Below, piece by piece: positions 1 through 12,861 of a stretch of 64,000 nucleotides of DNA. This DNA is from Neostapfia colusana (Eukaryota; Streptophyta; Magnoliopsida; Poales; Poaceae): positions 12,453,084 through 12,517,083 of the forward strand of contig JASWHV010000016.1 in NCBI GenBank assembly GCA_030760725.1, written 5' to 3'. Below the pieces are notes generated by a model. The model saw only the letters and a list, made by a program, of their open reading frames with translations. It did no database searches and was not told the origin of the DNA. Position 1 is the stretch's first letter, and each line of letters opens with the position of its first letter. A program made the position numbers and the translations under genes.

Positions 1-569
1 AGCTCCCCGGAGGCGGTGGATCAAGACCAGCGAGTTAGATCAGAGTTTCCGAGCTTAGATCGGCCAGAATTCACCGGCGAAGTCTCGGTGCTCACCGGAG
101 TAAAAATCGCCGATCGCGTGGGAAAAACCGATCGGGGCTGGGGTTTTTATAGCCGGGGAGGGCGGTGAGTCGGTTGTGATCGAGTTTGAGTCTTCCAGGA
201 TCAGAATTCGGGCTGAGGGACGCGGTTTCCAGTCGGTTACGATCGCGCGCGCTCGGGGGGGGAAAGTCCGGGCCGCAGACGCTCGGGTTAGGGATGACAG
301 GTGGGTCCCACCTGTCTGTGAGAGATAGCGCGGGCGCGCGGCTGCGGGCTGGCGCGGGAGAAACTGGGCCGGCTGGCGGGTTTCGGCCCACTGGCCGGTT
401 TTTTTTTCCCGTTTTCTCTTTTTCTTTTTCCATTTCTTTTCTGATTTGAGTTTAATTTGAATTCCAGTTTGAATTTGAATTTTTGCAAAATATGCAACAC
501 GTCCAAAAATTTTTAAATTCCCCTCTGAACATGGTTTAGTGTTTTGAATCAAAATTTTGGGGTGTTACA
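1..569 (-). mobile_element. Partial LTR of gypsy family B (outer end)
   Basis: The stretch matches the last ~550 bp of the two LTRs of gypsy B (28,070-28,628 and 37,310-37,866): same GC-rich body, same CT-rich tract, same end GGGGTGTTACA at 569. On the minus strand this is the LTR 5' end (TGTAACACCCC). The base after 569 is not the family B polypurine tract, so 569 is the outer edge of a 5' LTR or solo LTR whose remainder lies left of the window. It has clear substitutions against the other two copies, so it is a separate, diverged insertion. Confidence 0.88.
143..151 (-). promoter_or_regulatory. TATA box of the family B LTR fragment
   Basis: Minus-strand TATAAAAAC lies in the same LTR context as the TATA boxes of the other two family B LTRs (28,219-28,226 and 37,464-37,471). 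It is the likely start of U3-driven transcription on the minus strand, toward lower coordinates. Confidence 0.55.
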
Positions 570-2794
570 ACCTTTTGCTTTTTATATGATGTCAACATTT
601 TGGTATACAAGATTAAATAATTTAAACACTAGTGCATTTTTTTATAAAAAAGAAAAGTTGAAGTGGTGTGCTTAAAATATTGAACTAGTGTATTAAAAAT
701 AATGATTTTTAAAATAGAAAATATAATAAATAATTTAAAATTTTATTTCAACAATTTTTAAACTAGCTCACATTTCTTTTAAAATATTTATTTTCAAAAA
801 ATAATCAAAATATTAAAAAAATATGCTCATATCGGATATCCTTTTATTGTATTAGTTATAAAAACAATCTACTTCAAACAGTTTCAAAGCACACATTTGC
901 AGTTTGAGAGTAAAAAATGTCTGATGTTTGAAATACAATTTGATCCCGCCCTTCCAGTCATAGATCGCCACATGTTTGAGAGGAAAACCCTCCTTGATGG
1001 CATTCAATGCTCTATAGCGCGAATATCAAAATGCACTACCTGTTGGAACTCTTCTTCGCTGGTAGAGATGACAACGAGTAAAATATTCGTGGATATTATG
1101 CTCATCTACCTGTACCCGTTATACAATATACATACCTGAATCCGTGCCCATTATCCGGAACGGGTAAGAAATGTTACCCTTACTATCGGTGTTCAGATTT
1201 CCAACTAGTAACAAATGTACCGCGCATTCTTCCTCGACTTGGCCTAACTAGTAACACTAAGGAATTATCCTAGTTCGAGCAAGATGCCCTAGGTCCAGCT
1301 TGGGGTGTCTCGCTGTTCTTTCTCAAGAATGGGGGGGGTGGTTCTTACAAGTGCGAGACCTTTCCTCATGGGGTTGACAGGTCCTTCTCTATATACCTGC
1401 TCTCCTCTCATATTACAAGTGGGGGAAAAGTCGTGGGAACAGGGACGGCTTGTCCCGTCGTACGCTTGATAGAGCACTTGATGGCGTCGCCGTATCCGTA
1501 GCCTGCCACCGCGCGTGCTCCCATCTTGTCGTTGGGACAATCCATACTAGGGCGCACGGCGACCCGCGTATTACTCCGCTTGGGTTCTGTCGGAGATGAC
1601 GGGCATTCAATACCATGGTCTGGGATGGCAGTCGAGTGACTTCCCACTTAGCCTCAGTGGCGCCTACTCCGTATTGAAGGCCACCCGCTTCCTGCCTACC
1701 CTAGGTCGAGCTCGGGCCTTCCTTCTAGGGTCTTCCCTTCGTCCGTGCCCCGAGGGCGAGGCCCGCGCCCAGCCCCACGGATCGGGTCCGAGATCTCTGT
1801 CCTATCCGCTCCGCCTTATCCCGAGCTCAGGCTCAGGCCCGTTGCTTCATCGCCCCCAACAGGAGGCTTCCCATTTCTTCTAGAGGGGTCGGAGCCGGGA
1901 ACCCTGTCAGTAGCCCCCGAGCCCTTGATCGATTTCGGCAATCGGTTAGGGGGTGTACGCCGGTGGGCTTCGATCCTGCACAGCTAAAAACAAAGAAAAG
2001 ATTGTTAGTGCCTCGCTTAACTTATTTAGTCACGACGAATGGATCTCCAGTGGCCAAGTGCGACCCTCAGTCGTTCCCTCTAGGACCTGCGGTGAGCCCT
2101 TGGGCCCTCTTTTGATAGGTCGGGTTGTCTTATGGCGAGTTCGCTTTGCCCCCCCCCCCCCCCCCCCCCGCCCCCATCTGCGAACCATTCATAATTCGGA
2201 AGGGTCGGGCCAACCAGGGGCTTTCCTCGTCGGTCGAGCCCGTGAGCCCGGTGAGTTGCCTATCGGGTGGAGCCGAGAGAAACCCTTTCATCCTGTTCGT
2301 TTTGGACGGTCGGAACCATTGCACTGCTTCATGCCGAAAGGTTTCCTGGTCGAAGCTCGGTGCCCGCATTTCATCATATCACTGCTCGAGGCATGCGCGT
2401 GGTTTCCGAGCTCGTCACTAGCTTAGACGACTCGCTGCCGACCCTTCGGGGGTTACCTCGGTGCTCATGGAGCTGGGACTCAGCTACAAGCTTCGAGGCG
2501 TCGGGCGGATTCATCCTGCCTGATGTTGTCTCTATTGTGGACCGCCTTGCGTTGCTTGCCAAACACCCGGGGTTGTCCCAGGCAGCCTTTGAGCATTTTG
2601 CTGGTCAGCCTACAAACCAGGGACCTTTCGAGCCCATAATGCTGGCAGAAAACATACCTTCCTCCAATAGTTGCATCGTCCTCCGTGTCCTAGGTGTCCA
2701 GCAGGGTTGAGGAGGTGCCACTCAACTCAACTCCCATGTCGCGGTCATCGTCCTACATCACGAAGCCAAATAGTCCCTGCCTTGTGAGGCCTCC
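570..2794. other. Unassigned, probably retroelement-derived DNA
   Basis: No gene is supported. 570-900 is AT-rich with no recognisable signal. 1,290-2,794 is GC-rich, with a 21-base C run at 2,149-2,169 and strings such as AGCCCCCGAGCCC that resemble GC-rich grass gypsy LTR or leader DNA; this resemblance is only an impression. Short open frames on both strands overlap each other and show no domain. The right edge is a sharp junction with the truncated family A LTR, sharing only a few bases with the corresponding point in the other LTR A. Confidence 0.4.
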
Positions 2795-5700
2795 ATCACT
2801 CTCACGACTCATATCTAAACTAGCAACAAAGAAACGGTCCAGCCCGTGGACGTTTCTTAGTAGCAATACGAAGACAATCTGCAGCGGCGAGGATGCTCTT
2901 TGAGTAAGCACTCAGAGGTTCCCGAGTCTCATCGGCACCCCTTCTCATAAGCATCGAGTCAATTACCTGCAAAACAACTCGGATAGCATCCGTGAGCATA
3001 ACGCTCAGCAAGGCTTAACCGTCACCCTAAACATGAAACTCTAAGTGAGGTTATGAACCTAACATAGGATGGCATAAGCATAATTAAACTCGCCTAAAAG
3101 TGAATCCTTACTTTCAGGTATTAATTGCAGCATTTTAAATAATCCCTGGGCATGATACATCGGGAGTCCACAATCAAACAAGAAACGCTTTCCCCCGATG
3201 TAAATTGCTCATGGCATAAAAGAATCGAGTTTGCACTAGCCTACTCATCAAGATCCAATACAAAGGTAGGATAATACTTCACATCAAAATGATTAGTTCC
3301 TTTCTCATGCAAGTTCGTACTACATCACGACTGTGAGAACAAGTATGCTCAGTCCATTCTGCGAGCGACGGTGATTCGAATCAATAATACCCGGACTACA
3401 CGACACGTACGCCCGTACTCAACGTTGCCTACAACAGCCATCACTGACGTCGTACGTGGCAGCCTTTCCCCCGTTTCACCCCCGCTGAATCGATCAAGTC
3501 GCCCCGTACAGTAGCTACTCTCATGGTGCACCTTCCGATGTGAGGTGTCATGAGAATATTCCCCACATACTGCACACCGGCCGTCCGCCTGAGGCGACCC
3601 GAAAAGTCCCAACGACAGCTTCCCGAGGTACATCGGTTTACTGGGTCCCATATAGCCAGCATGAGTCCGGTACACAACTCAAACTTGTTCAACAGGGCCG
3701 CATACGGATCGGTCCTTGACCGACACGGACAGGTCTACAGCACCCAGGCCCCTATGTCCTGCTGCCCCTACAACCTTCCGGTCTCAACTTTAACTTGCTA
3801 ATTCAATTATGAACCAATCCCGTATGCCCTGTTGTTCCTGAAACTGCGAGTAGCATCTCACCACTCGACTTCTACCGAACCGTACTTAAGCATGGCAGTT
3901 CTACATGGGGAAAGACACCTACCCAATACTCCATGGGTCATTTGGCTATGCAAGAGGAGTATCAAACACTAGACCTAATGCATAATTCATATCGTGACCG
4001 AAAGTGAATATAAAACAAAAACTTAACAGCTGTTAAATGCAAACCGGAGCTTGCCTATTTTGCAGGGTAGTCGTATATAAACAGTTAGTGTCCTTGCAGA
4101 TCCACCCTTGACTCTCCGGAGCTTGATCCACTTCGATGAATCACTCCTTTGAGTCCCCTTTGTTGTGGTTCCTATTGAAATGCATATGCACATGTTTTAT
4201 AGAATGTAATGGAAATAAGTTATAGAATTAATCTCTTAGGAACAGAGGTTGTGTGGAAAAGCCAAGCATGGCTCGGTTTGCCTCTGTTGTGCAAAGAACA
4301 GAAATAAACTAATTTGACCTTAAGGCCTTAGCTATCCCCTAATGAACATAATAGAGAAGCTGAAAAGATTTGAGTGCAACTGAAGAACAAAAACTCCAAT
4401 GGCCTCAAAACTTTTACAGCAGGTTCTATACTACCTAAGGATTTAGCTTGCCAATTGTAGCTAATGTGGAGTCATATTGTGTCCTCCCCAATTCTCACAA
4501 TATCTCTTATGTATTCCCACATATACACAAGTATGGAGAATAAGAACAGGGAGTTCCAAGACTCATCTTGGGCTGATAATTTACATGTGAGTTCTTGATC
4601 ACATGAGAGTCATCTGGTCCAAATTTAGCCCTTTTACTTGGGTAGTTCTCCCAGAACAATTCTTTAAGCATTTGTACTCAAAAGAATTAATTCTGAAGTA
4701 ATGTGCATTTTCATGCCCAATTAAGTGAACTACAATTCCAAGTATGTCTCAGAGAGCTTGCCTAAATTTTCCTATGATTTTTGGAGCTATGGATTTCTCA
4801 GAACAGATTTTTGAAGTGGGAAACATTTTCTGAAAATGTTTCTGGACTCTTTTGAACACAGTAGTTTGCATTTAGCAAATTCCTACTCAAATGATCTTCA
4901 AATGAGCTGAAAACTTGCTAGTAGGTCAATACTATGCTAAAGAATATTCTGGCAAAATTTGGGGATTTTTGGATAAACCAAACTCCCTCAATAAATCTTT
5001 TTCAGAAAACCTTCCCAGAATTTTCCAGAATATAATATTAACTTTCCTACAAATCTGAGTTCATATTTGGGTAGAACTCATAGAGATGAATCCAAACAAA
5101 TTGGAATCACTCAAATTGGAGTTTTCTGCAGGGAGATATGAATTTCTAAAGATTGAGCTAACCCTGGAATTATTTTCCTATTGAAAATCCGGCTGCACCC
5201 ACAGTTTTGAATTCCAGCCAATAGAAACGAAGCCACACCGGGCCACAGCGTCTCTGCGCGCCAACACACGGGATCCCGGTCACACCCGATCCCGGGTTTA
5301 AAATTTGAGCTGCTGACAGGCGGGCCCACACTTCGTCTTCTTCCTCCGGCTTCCTCGCTTGCGCCCGCGCTGCCCCTCGCCGGCCCGACGCCGGAGCTCG
5401 CCAACTCGCCGTTTCCGGCCACCGCCTGAGCTGAAACTGGCCGCCAGGGAGTTTGTGACACCGAGGAACACGGCTGTGGGGTTTGCTAGGGCTGCCAACG
5501 ACCGGAACCTGGCCGGCGACGTGCGACAGCTACTGTGGGGGTTCGGCGGCGTTGCCTGAGGTATCCAGCCCGCCAAAACCTGTGCTGACGAGCCCTACAG
5601 CACCAGTGGATGATTGCAAGGCTCGGCATGGCCCCTAAATGGCTCGGAAACAGCCGCAAGTCGGTCGTCACCGTGCGCCCGATTCGGTCCGCCGGAGAAG

Positions 5701-6941
5701 TGCTCGGTAGACCTCAAAATACGTCGCCCCAAAGGGTTTTCATGCGACGGATGCTAAAGAGAACATATCGCCGGCTAGTCCAGCTCCTACTTGCCAAGTT
5801 TGATGAGCTAACAACGAATAGAAGTGGAGAATTTTGGATTCCCGTACCGGATGCTCGGGTTGAAGCCGCCGGAGCAAAACTTCGAAATTTGCCGGCGATG
5901 CTTCACGGTATGGCCTGAGCTTGGGCTGAGAGCAGCACCGCATCCGTGTGCATCCGTAGCTGTGATCGCTCGGCCGTGAAACCCGCTGTGGAGGGCTGTC
6001 CACGAGCGCCCGATCACGCTTTTGAGCTAGGTCGCCACGTGGCGGTTGTTCTCGGGCACTGGAGGCCGAAGCTTGCTTGCTTTCAGGTCAGGGAGGTGGA
6101 GGTTGAGTTCGTGGGAGTGTTTAGCCGCTCAGGGGAGGAAGAGGCGCGATGATTCCTTCGGTTTCCCGATCAACCGAGAGGGCGGAGGGGGAGAACGTTT
6201 GCTGTTCGTGCGCTCGCGAGGAGGAGAAGATGGATGGCCCTTGCTTCGTCCAGGGGGGTGATCAGGCCGCGAACCGCCTCTGGGCGCCGTGCGTGGGGAA
6301 AGGGAGCAGATGGTGGCGCTGCCGAGCCCCCCAGTGGCTCCACAGTGGGAGCTGCTCGTGGCCCACGTGCTGTTCGACGAATTTCCCCACTGGGGCTGAG
6401 ACTCACGGTGCAAGACTCCTCCTTTAGCTCTATGACATGTGGGTCCCACTCCATATTTCCTCCCAAATGTCTTCTCAAGCTGATCCTCTTAATTCCCAAA
6501 ATTCTGAGTTTTAAAAATGTGGGTTAGAAATTTGAATTCTCCAAATTCAGTTTGAATTGGTATGACCAATTTGAATTTGGCTAGAATTTACAAATGTTTC
6601 TCTTACACTCCTTTTTGAGCCCACCCTACAAATGAAAAGGTGGTGATAACCTTTTCCCTAAAAACTCAACTATATGGCTGCATGTTAATTCAAAGTTTTT
6701 GGGTCACCATATGTGTAAACTTTGAATCTCAAATATGATCTTTAAATCTTACATGCAAAGAGTATTTAGCTCCTTATTGGTTCAACACTTTTAAATAAAA
6801 ATGTGAGCCTCATGTTGGATATTCATCCATGTATTACTTTGCATGAAGAAAAGTTTTAGCTAGTCCCATTTTTCATGTCTTTTCTACACATATGAACTCA
6901 AACCTTGGTTTTTATTCATACACATTTTTGGGACTTTTACA
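2795..6941 (-). repeat. 3' LTR of gypsy A (outer end truncated)
   Basis: It aligns along its length with 13,019-17,170 with few differences by eye. On the minus strand it begins TGTAAAAGTCCC. It starts abruptly at ~2,795, where the right copy has ~158 bp more up to its terminal dinucleotide. A GC-rich section (about 5,220-6,400) contains short open frames on both strands, but the same frames are shifted or broken in the sister LTR, so they are not genes. Confidence 0.9.
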
Positions 6942-6959
6942 TTCATCCCCCCTTAAAAG
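6942..6959 (-). other. Polypurine tract of gypsy A
   Basis: Directly beside the inner LTR edge. The minus strand reads as a purine run containing AAGGGGGGATGAA, the expected plus-strand DNA primer for reverse transcription. Confidence 0.7.
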
Positions 6960-6976
6960 AATCTCGTCCCGAGATT
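6960..6976. repeat. Palindrome next to the gypsy A PPT
   Basis: AATCTCGTCCCGAGATT has 7-base arms around a 3-base centre. Closely similar palindromes lie at the same place in gypsy B (28,647-28,664) and gypsy C (41,827-41,846). Confidence 0.7.
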
Positions 6977-7005
6977 ACAAAAGAGGAACGAGACGGGAGA
7001 GGTAA

Positions 7006-10000
7006 TTATAAACTGTACAAAGATAAAAATTCCGGATAGTTGGTGCGGAGGTAATCTTCACTTTCCCACGTCGCCTCTTCCGCGGTGTGATTACTCCACA
7101 GCACCTTGTAAAATTTGATCCTCCGGTTCCGGGTTACCCAGGTCTTTTCATCCAAAATCTGAACCGGTCGCTCGGTGTAGGTCAGGAACGGTTTCAATTC
7201 GTCAATGTCCTCAGTGCGAACAGCAGCGGTGAATTTGAGGCACTTCCGCAGCTGTGAAACATGAAATACATCATGAACACCCGCTAGACTTGCCGGTAAC
7301 TCCAGCCGGTAGGCTATGGGTCCGCACTTCTCCGTGATAGCAAAAGGACCAATAAAACGGGGAGCGAGTTTCCCCTTTACACCTGAACCGGTGAATTCCC
7401 TTCATCGGAGATACACGAAGATATACGTGCTCTCCGACGTCAAAATGTAATGGCCTACGCCTTTGATCAGCGTAGCTCTTCTGTCGGGATTGTGCAGCCT
7501 TCAAGTTCTCTTGTATCAACCGAACTCGGTCTTCGGCTTCGTTCACATGATCAATCCCAAACAGAACTCTTTCGCCGGAATCACACCGATTCAATGGTGT
7601 GCGGCACTTCTGGCCGTAGAGAGCTTCATACGGTGCCATTTTAATACTCGCTTGATAACCGTTGTTGTATGAAAACTCCGCCAGCGGTAGGTGATCGTCC
7701 CAATTCCTACCATGGTGGATGGCACACGCTCTCAACATATCCTCAAGCACTTGATTCACCATCTCGGTTTGTCCATCGGTTTGAGGGTGATATGCGGAGC
7801 TTCTAATTAGCTTGGTGCCCAACGAGGCATGCAGCTGCTCCCAAAACCGAGCAACGAACAGCGCACCTCGATCTGAAATGATGGTCTTCGGGACACCATG
7901 TGAGCATATAATTCTAGAGATAAACAACTCCGCATATTGCCTTGCTCTATAATGAGTGTTCACCGGTATGAAATGAGCCGACTTCGTCAACCGGTCGACG
8001 ATCACCCATATCGAGTCATGCTTCCTGGATGTGAGTGGTAATCTGACGATGAAGTCCATACTCACATCCTCCCATTTCCATGTCGGTATCATCAAAGGTT
8101 GTAGCGGTCCGGCTTTCCGCATATGATCAGCCTTGACCTGTCTACACGTATCGCATTCGAATACGTATCTAGCAATCTCCCTCTTCATCCTCGTCCACCA
8201 AAATTTCTGTTTCAAATCTTGGTACATCTTGTTACTTCCGGGATGAATGGAAAACTTCGACAGGTGGGCTTCATCCAATATCTTCTTCTGGAGTTTCATA
8301 TTGCGCGGTACCACTATACGGTCGTTGAACCATATTGTACCGTTCTCATCCTTCCGGAAACATATCACCTCTCCGTTGTCTAGTCTTCTCCGTATGTGAG
8401 ACATACCTCTGTCTCTTCTTTGAGGCTCAACAATCTCTTCACGGATTGTTGGAATGAGCGCGATATTATAAAGCGCGCCATACGGAATGACACGGAGGCT
8501 TGGTTCTTCGTCTTCTAACTCAGCAGCCGCTAAGTTGTGAACGTGGGCTTTCCGACTAAGCGCGTCGGCAACCATGTTTGCTTTTCCCGGATCATAGTGG
8601 ATCTCAATTTCATAATCTTTTATGAGCTCCAACCATTTCCGTTGTCTCATGTTCAGCTCCTTTTGCGTGAAGATATACTTCAGGCTTTTATGGTCGGTGT
8701 AGAGGTGAACAAGGTTACCAAGTAGATAATGCCTCCACATCTTTAACGCCAACACCACAGCAGCAAGCTTGAGATCATGAGTTGGATAATGCTGCTCGTG
8801 GTTTCGCAGTTGACGAGTCCCATAGGCGACTACACGCCCTTCTTGCATCAGAACACAGCCGAGACCGATGCCGGATGCATCACAATATACATCAAATGGC
8901 TTCGTCGTGTCCGGCTGAGCAAGAACTGGAGCTGTTGTGAGGTGTTTCACCAAAGTTTTGAATGCGGCTTCACATGCTGCATTCCACATGTATTTAGTGC
9001 CCTTCTTCAGCAGCTCTGTCATTGGTTTAGCAATCTTTGAGAAGCTCGGAATAAACCTCCGATAATACCCCGCTAAACCTAGGAAACTTCGGACCTCGTG
9101 GACTGACTTGGGAGATTCCCATTTCAGCACTTGTTCAATTTTACTGGGGTCCACGGCAATGCCTTCTGCTGAAATGATATGACCTAGGAAAGGCACTTGA
9201 TCAATCCAGAACTCGCACTTGCTGAACTTGGCATATAATTGGTGCTCCCGCAACTGTTGTAGCACAATCCGCAGATGTTCAGCGTGCTCTTCTTTAGATT
9301 TGGAGTAAACCAATATGTCGTCGATGAATACCACGACGAACTTGTCTAACTCCGGCATGAACACAGAATTCATCAAGTACATGAAGTGTGCCGGAGCGTT
9401 GGTTAATCCAAATGACATGACGAGGTACTCGTAGAGTCTGTATCTCGTCGAGAAAGCTGTCTTCGGTATGTCCTCCGGTCGGATCTTGATTTGATGATAG
9501 CCCGACCGAAGATCCATCTTCGAAAATACCTTTGCACCCACAATTTGATCGAACAGGATGTCGATGCGAGGCAAAGGATACTTGTTCTTGATCGTGACAG
9601 CATTGAGAGGACGATAATCAACACATAGCCGTAGTGTTTCGTCCTTCTTCTTAACGAACAGCGCTGAGCAACCCCAAGGTGAAGAACTTTGTCATATAAA
9701 ACCCTTGCTCATGAGTTCATTCAGTTGCTCTTTCAATTCCACTAGCTCTTTAGGTGCCATCTTGTAAGGCCTTCGTGAGATAGGCGTCGTTCCCGGTGCC
9801 AGTTCAATCTTGAACTCGACGTCCCGTTCGGGCGGCATGCCCGGTAAGTCATCAGGAAATACGTCGGGATAATCTCGTACCACCGGAATATCTTCAAGTT
9901 TCAGCGCTTCCGTGTGGTAGGCCTCTACCATATCTGGATCTTCGCTGTCTAAAAACAGCGTGTGCTGTCCGTGAATCGGCGAGTCAATCTGGACAGTCCG

Positions 10001-11525
10001 GTTACCGATATTGAGAATGGCACCGTGACGATTTAACCAAGACATCCCCAATATAATGTCTATCTTCTGCCTATCCAACATAATCAGCGATGTTGGGTAT
10101 ATTTTTCCGCCCAAACACAAAGCTGCTCGGGACACAATCTGATTGGCAGAGATATTTCCTCCCGGTGAACGTATAAGAAAACTGGTTGTGGGAGTATTGG
10201 TGGATAATTGGTGCTGATCCACGCATGATTTGCTGATAAAATTGTGGGTGGCACCAGAATCAAAAAGTACAAGCACGGGCACGTCTTTGAGAGTAAACAT
10301 GCCTGCTAACACCGGTGCTCCCTCCGGGACATCCTCAATAGCAAGATGTTGCACACTCCCGGATTGCAATGCTGTTATGTTGACTGGAGCAGGTGGTGGC
10401 ATACCACCTGATAAAGATGGCTGTCTGGCATTCACCAACTTCTCCCGGCATTCTTGCCTAAAATGCCCTGAACGGTGGCAATAAGAACACGGAGGTTTCC
10501 CTGGTTCTTCGTTGACTTGTGGTTGAGAAGTTGATGTACTTGGCTGCAGCAATGATGCAACAGGTATCATTCGTTGTTGCGGCAATGGGGTTGCTTCAAG
10601 ACAACATTCTTGAGCAGGAAATCTGTACGGAGTTAATCTCACTGGTGTTTGCCATATTTCATCGGATGGTGTGTGATACACCACACGGTATTTATGAGGA
10701 ACAACTGGTGTGTCTTCTTGCACATCCTCCCGGTCCCTCTTCTCTGCTTGACACTCAAGTGTCGCTTGTTCTTGCAGCAGAGCAGCACTGATCAACTCGG
10801 TGTAACTTCCTTGATTGAACAAAGCTAACTTCTCTTTTAGTACGGCACTCAAGCCATAGAAAAAGTAGTCACACATTGCAGCTTCGCTCGTCGCATAAGC
10901 AGGAGCATATTGTGCCAGAAGGTTGAATCGTCTGACATAATCGAGGACACTCATGTCCCCCTGCTTCAAGTTTCTGAATTCTTGCTGTTGGACCTTAATA
11001 AAACCCATAGGAATGTGACGGGCACGGAATGCTTCACGAAATTCCGTCCATTCCACTTGATGGCCTTCCGGAACGGTGGCAAGATAAGCAAACCACCAAT
11101 TTCCGGCGGCTCCATGGAGCTGTTGAGCTGCAAATAATGTCTTCTGATACTCATCGCACTCAAACACTCCAAACTTGGACTCCATAACTCGAAGCCACTG
11201 ATCAATTTCCACTGGTTCATTGGCTTCCGTGAAGATTGGCGGTTGTGTCGCCAAAAAAATCCAAGTAGGCGTTCCGAGGTGGAACGTCCTGTTGTGCACG
11301 CTGGAGTAAGCCCTGTTGTACCAAGGCTTGGAGTAGTCTTGTGTTCTCTTGACTTGACTCGACCATCTGAGCCATGACATCCACCCATACCGTTGATGGC
11401 GGTGCCCGTGGTTGAGTTGAGTCATCGTCATCTCGGCGAGAACCTTCAACCCTACTCGGAGAATGAGTATGCACCATACTTTCTGTACTTAACTCAGAAT
11501 TTGATCCAGTTACTAGCATTTTCAT
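7006..11525 (-). pseudogene. Gypsy A gag-pol polyprotein with chromodomain, broken
   Basis: In minus-strand order: Gag (11,525 to ~10,500), a CCHC knuckle CSYCHRSGHFRQEC near 10,460, an aspartic protease DSGATH near 10,260, RT with FIDD, RNase H (YCDASG, YTDHK), integrase with HHCC zinc finger and DDE residues, and a chromodomain (7,160-7,015, aromatic and EEATWE-type residues visible). Three lesions are visible. A seven-T run near 11,254-11,260 shifts Gag by one base, so its N terminus (start 11,525) and body lie in different frames. An in-frame TGA at 9,692-9,694 sits where RT normally has Arg, as expected from CGA decay. One extra base near 7,384 separates the integrase tail and GPF motif from the chromodomain. 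It is non-functional as it stands but recently derived from a working element. Confidence 0.9.
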
Positions 11526-12845
11526 AACTCAAGTCGAACACCAAAGTGAAAGTTAACTTCAGTATCTTTCCATCGAGTACTCACATTCCTCTGGATCATC
11601 CCTTAATCAGAAGTTATGATCGTTCAAATTTGACAGAATTTCTGGATAAATTTTGCCAGCACCTCCTTTGTATGTGGCTGTTTTCATCACAGTTTTACAT
11701 ACAAATGGGGTAAAATTCTGAACAAAACATGAACTACAAAATCGTTGCAAATTTCATAACCTTTACAACGGTATATTATCTGACCCCTAGAGATTTTTCT
11801 ACAGAATGTTATGGCCGATTTACAGAAACATCCAGAGAAGGTTGCAGCTGTTCTGTTCTCAGGACAGTTTGCATTCATCTGGACATTTAACCAAGTTGTT
11901 GTTGGATTTGGCTCTGTAGTTCTACAGAAAAGTTGTAGAGCACTTAATAACCTTTCCAGAACTGTATCAAAAACCTCCATTGGGTCGAGCTAATCAGAGT
12001 TACGCTCTGTTAAAGACCAGAAAATTTCTGTCTGAACAGAGCACTCTGTCTTTGAGATCAAAAGAAGCCTAACAAGTCTCTTCTTTGAAACTTAGTTCAA
12101 ATGAAGAGCTCAGTAACTAATATGTGCTTTATCACATCCATTTTTAGTTTGGAAGTTAGTCATGAATGATTTCTTCATAGGTAAGAATACTATCCAGTGT
12201 AGTACGGTGACGATGCACCGTAAGACATATGACGGTACTACGTTGCCTCACCAAAGAAAAACCTAACCGGATTACACCGGCATACACGTATAATTAGGTG
12301 GCACTAAAACGGTCACTCACAAACGTGTTCTACACGTACTAAGATTTTCGTGGTTAGCACCTACATAAGCCACACTCAATCATCAGGTTCGGCTGCACAC
12401 CGAACCCGGTATCCATAACAGTTTGTACACCCGGCCGTCATCACTTGCCCAGGTGTTCTCAAGCCAAACACGCCTTGAGCTACGTGTTCGTGTTACTTAC
12501 CACGTGACGGGGTCTCCCAAATTGCACCACGCACGCCCGGGACAGACGTTGCTCGAATACCCCAAACGACATGAAGAGTCGTAGAGGATACTAAAGCGAG
12601 TCGGGTTACCTGCCACCCGTGAGGCTCCACCCTTCAGCTTGTGCGCACTGGTGAACAGCGCATACGTGCACCCCCCAAGACATAGACGTCCCGAGATGCA
12701 CGGTTTTCTGACATAACAAATGGGTTAGCTTGCCACCTTCATAATATGCTAATAGTAGTCCTTATGTGGGCCTAGTAGCGTTATCTCACTGTATCCTAAG
12801 TTTTTGACATAATATGATGCTCAATCCGTGCTCTGTTCCCAACGT
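11526..12845 (-). other. Gypsy A untranslated leader between PBS and gag
   Basis: About 1.3 kb between the PBS and the gag start. The short frames present (for example near 11,690-11,980) have no domain and overlap on both strands. Unlike gypsy B, there is no long sense ORF here. Confidence 0.6.
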
Positions 12846-12858
12846 AGCTCTGATACCA
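12846..12858 (-). other. Primer-binding site of gypsy A (initiator tRNA-Met)
   Basis: The minus strand reads TGGTATCAGAGCT, three bases inside the 5' LTR edge at 12,862. This matches the 3' end of plant initiator tRNA-Met except at the last position. Confidence 0.85.
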
Positions 12859-12861
12859 TGC

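Noticed and set aside
1..550. Overlapping open frames on both strands of the first 550 bases
   Set aside because: They lie in a GC-rich LTR, translate to low-complexity Arg/Pro-rich sequence and are not preserved in the sister LTR copies.
1953..2710. Open frames of 98-157 codons
   Set aside because: Several frames overlap in both directions, there is no recognisable domain, and the GC-rich, C-run context makes long chance frames likely.
3349..3801. Repeated pair of ~80-116 codon frames (also at 13,547-14,023)
   Set aside because: The duplication is the LTR pair of gypsy A, not a gene family; the frames overlap antisense and vary in end points between the copies.
5111..6527. GC-rich zone looking like a CpG-island gene (also 15,561-16,757)
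   Set aside because: It is the LTR body of family A; no frame is maintained in both copies.
12846..12858. tRNA-Met-like sequence
   Set aside because: Only 12-13 bases match and it lies beside an LTR: a primer-binding site, not a tRNA gene. The same holds at 22,381, 34,423, 46,758 and 50,848.
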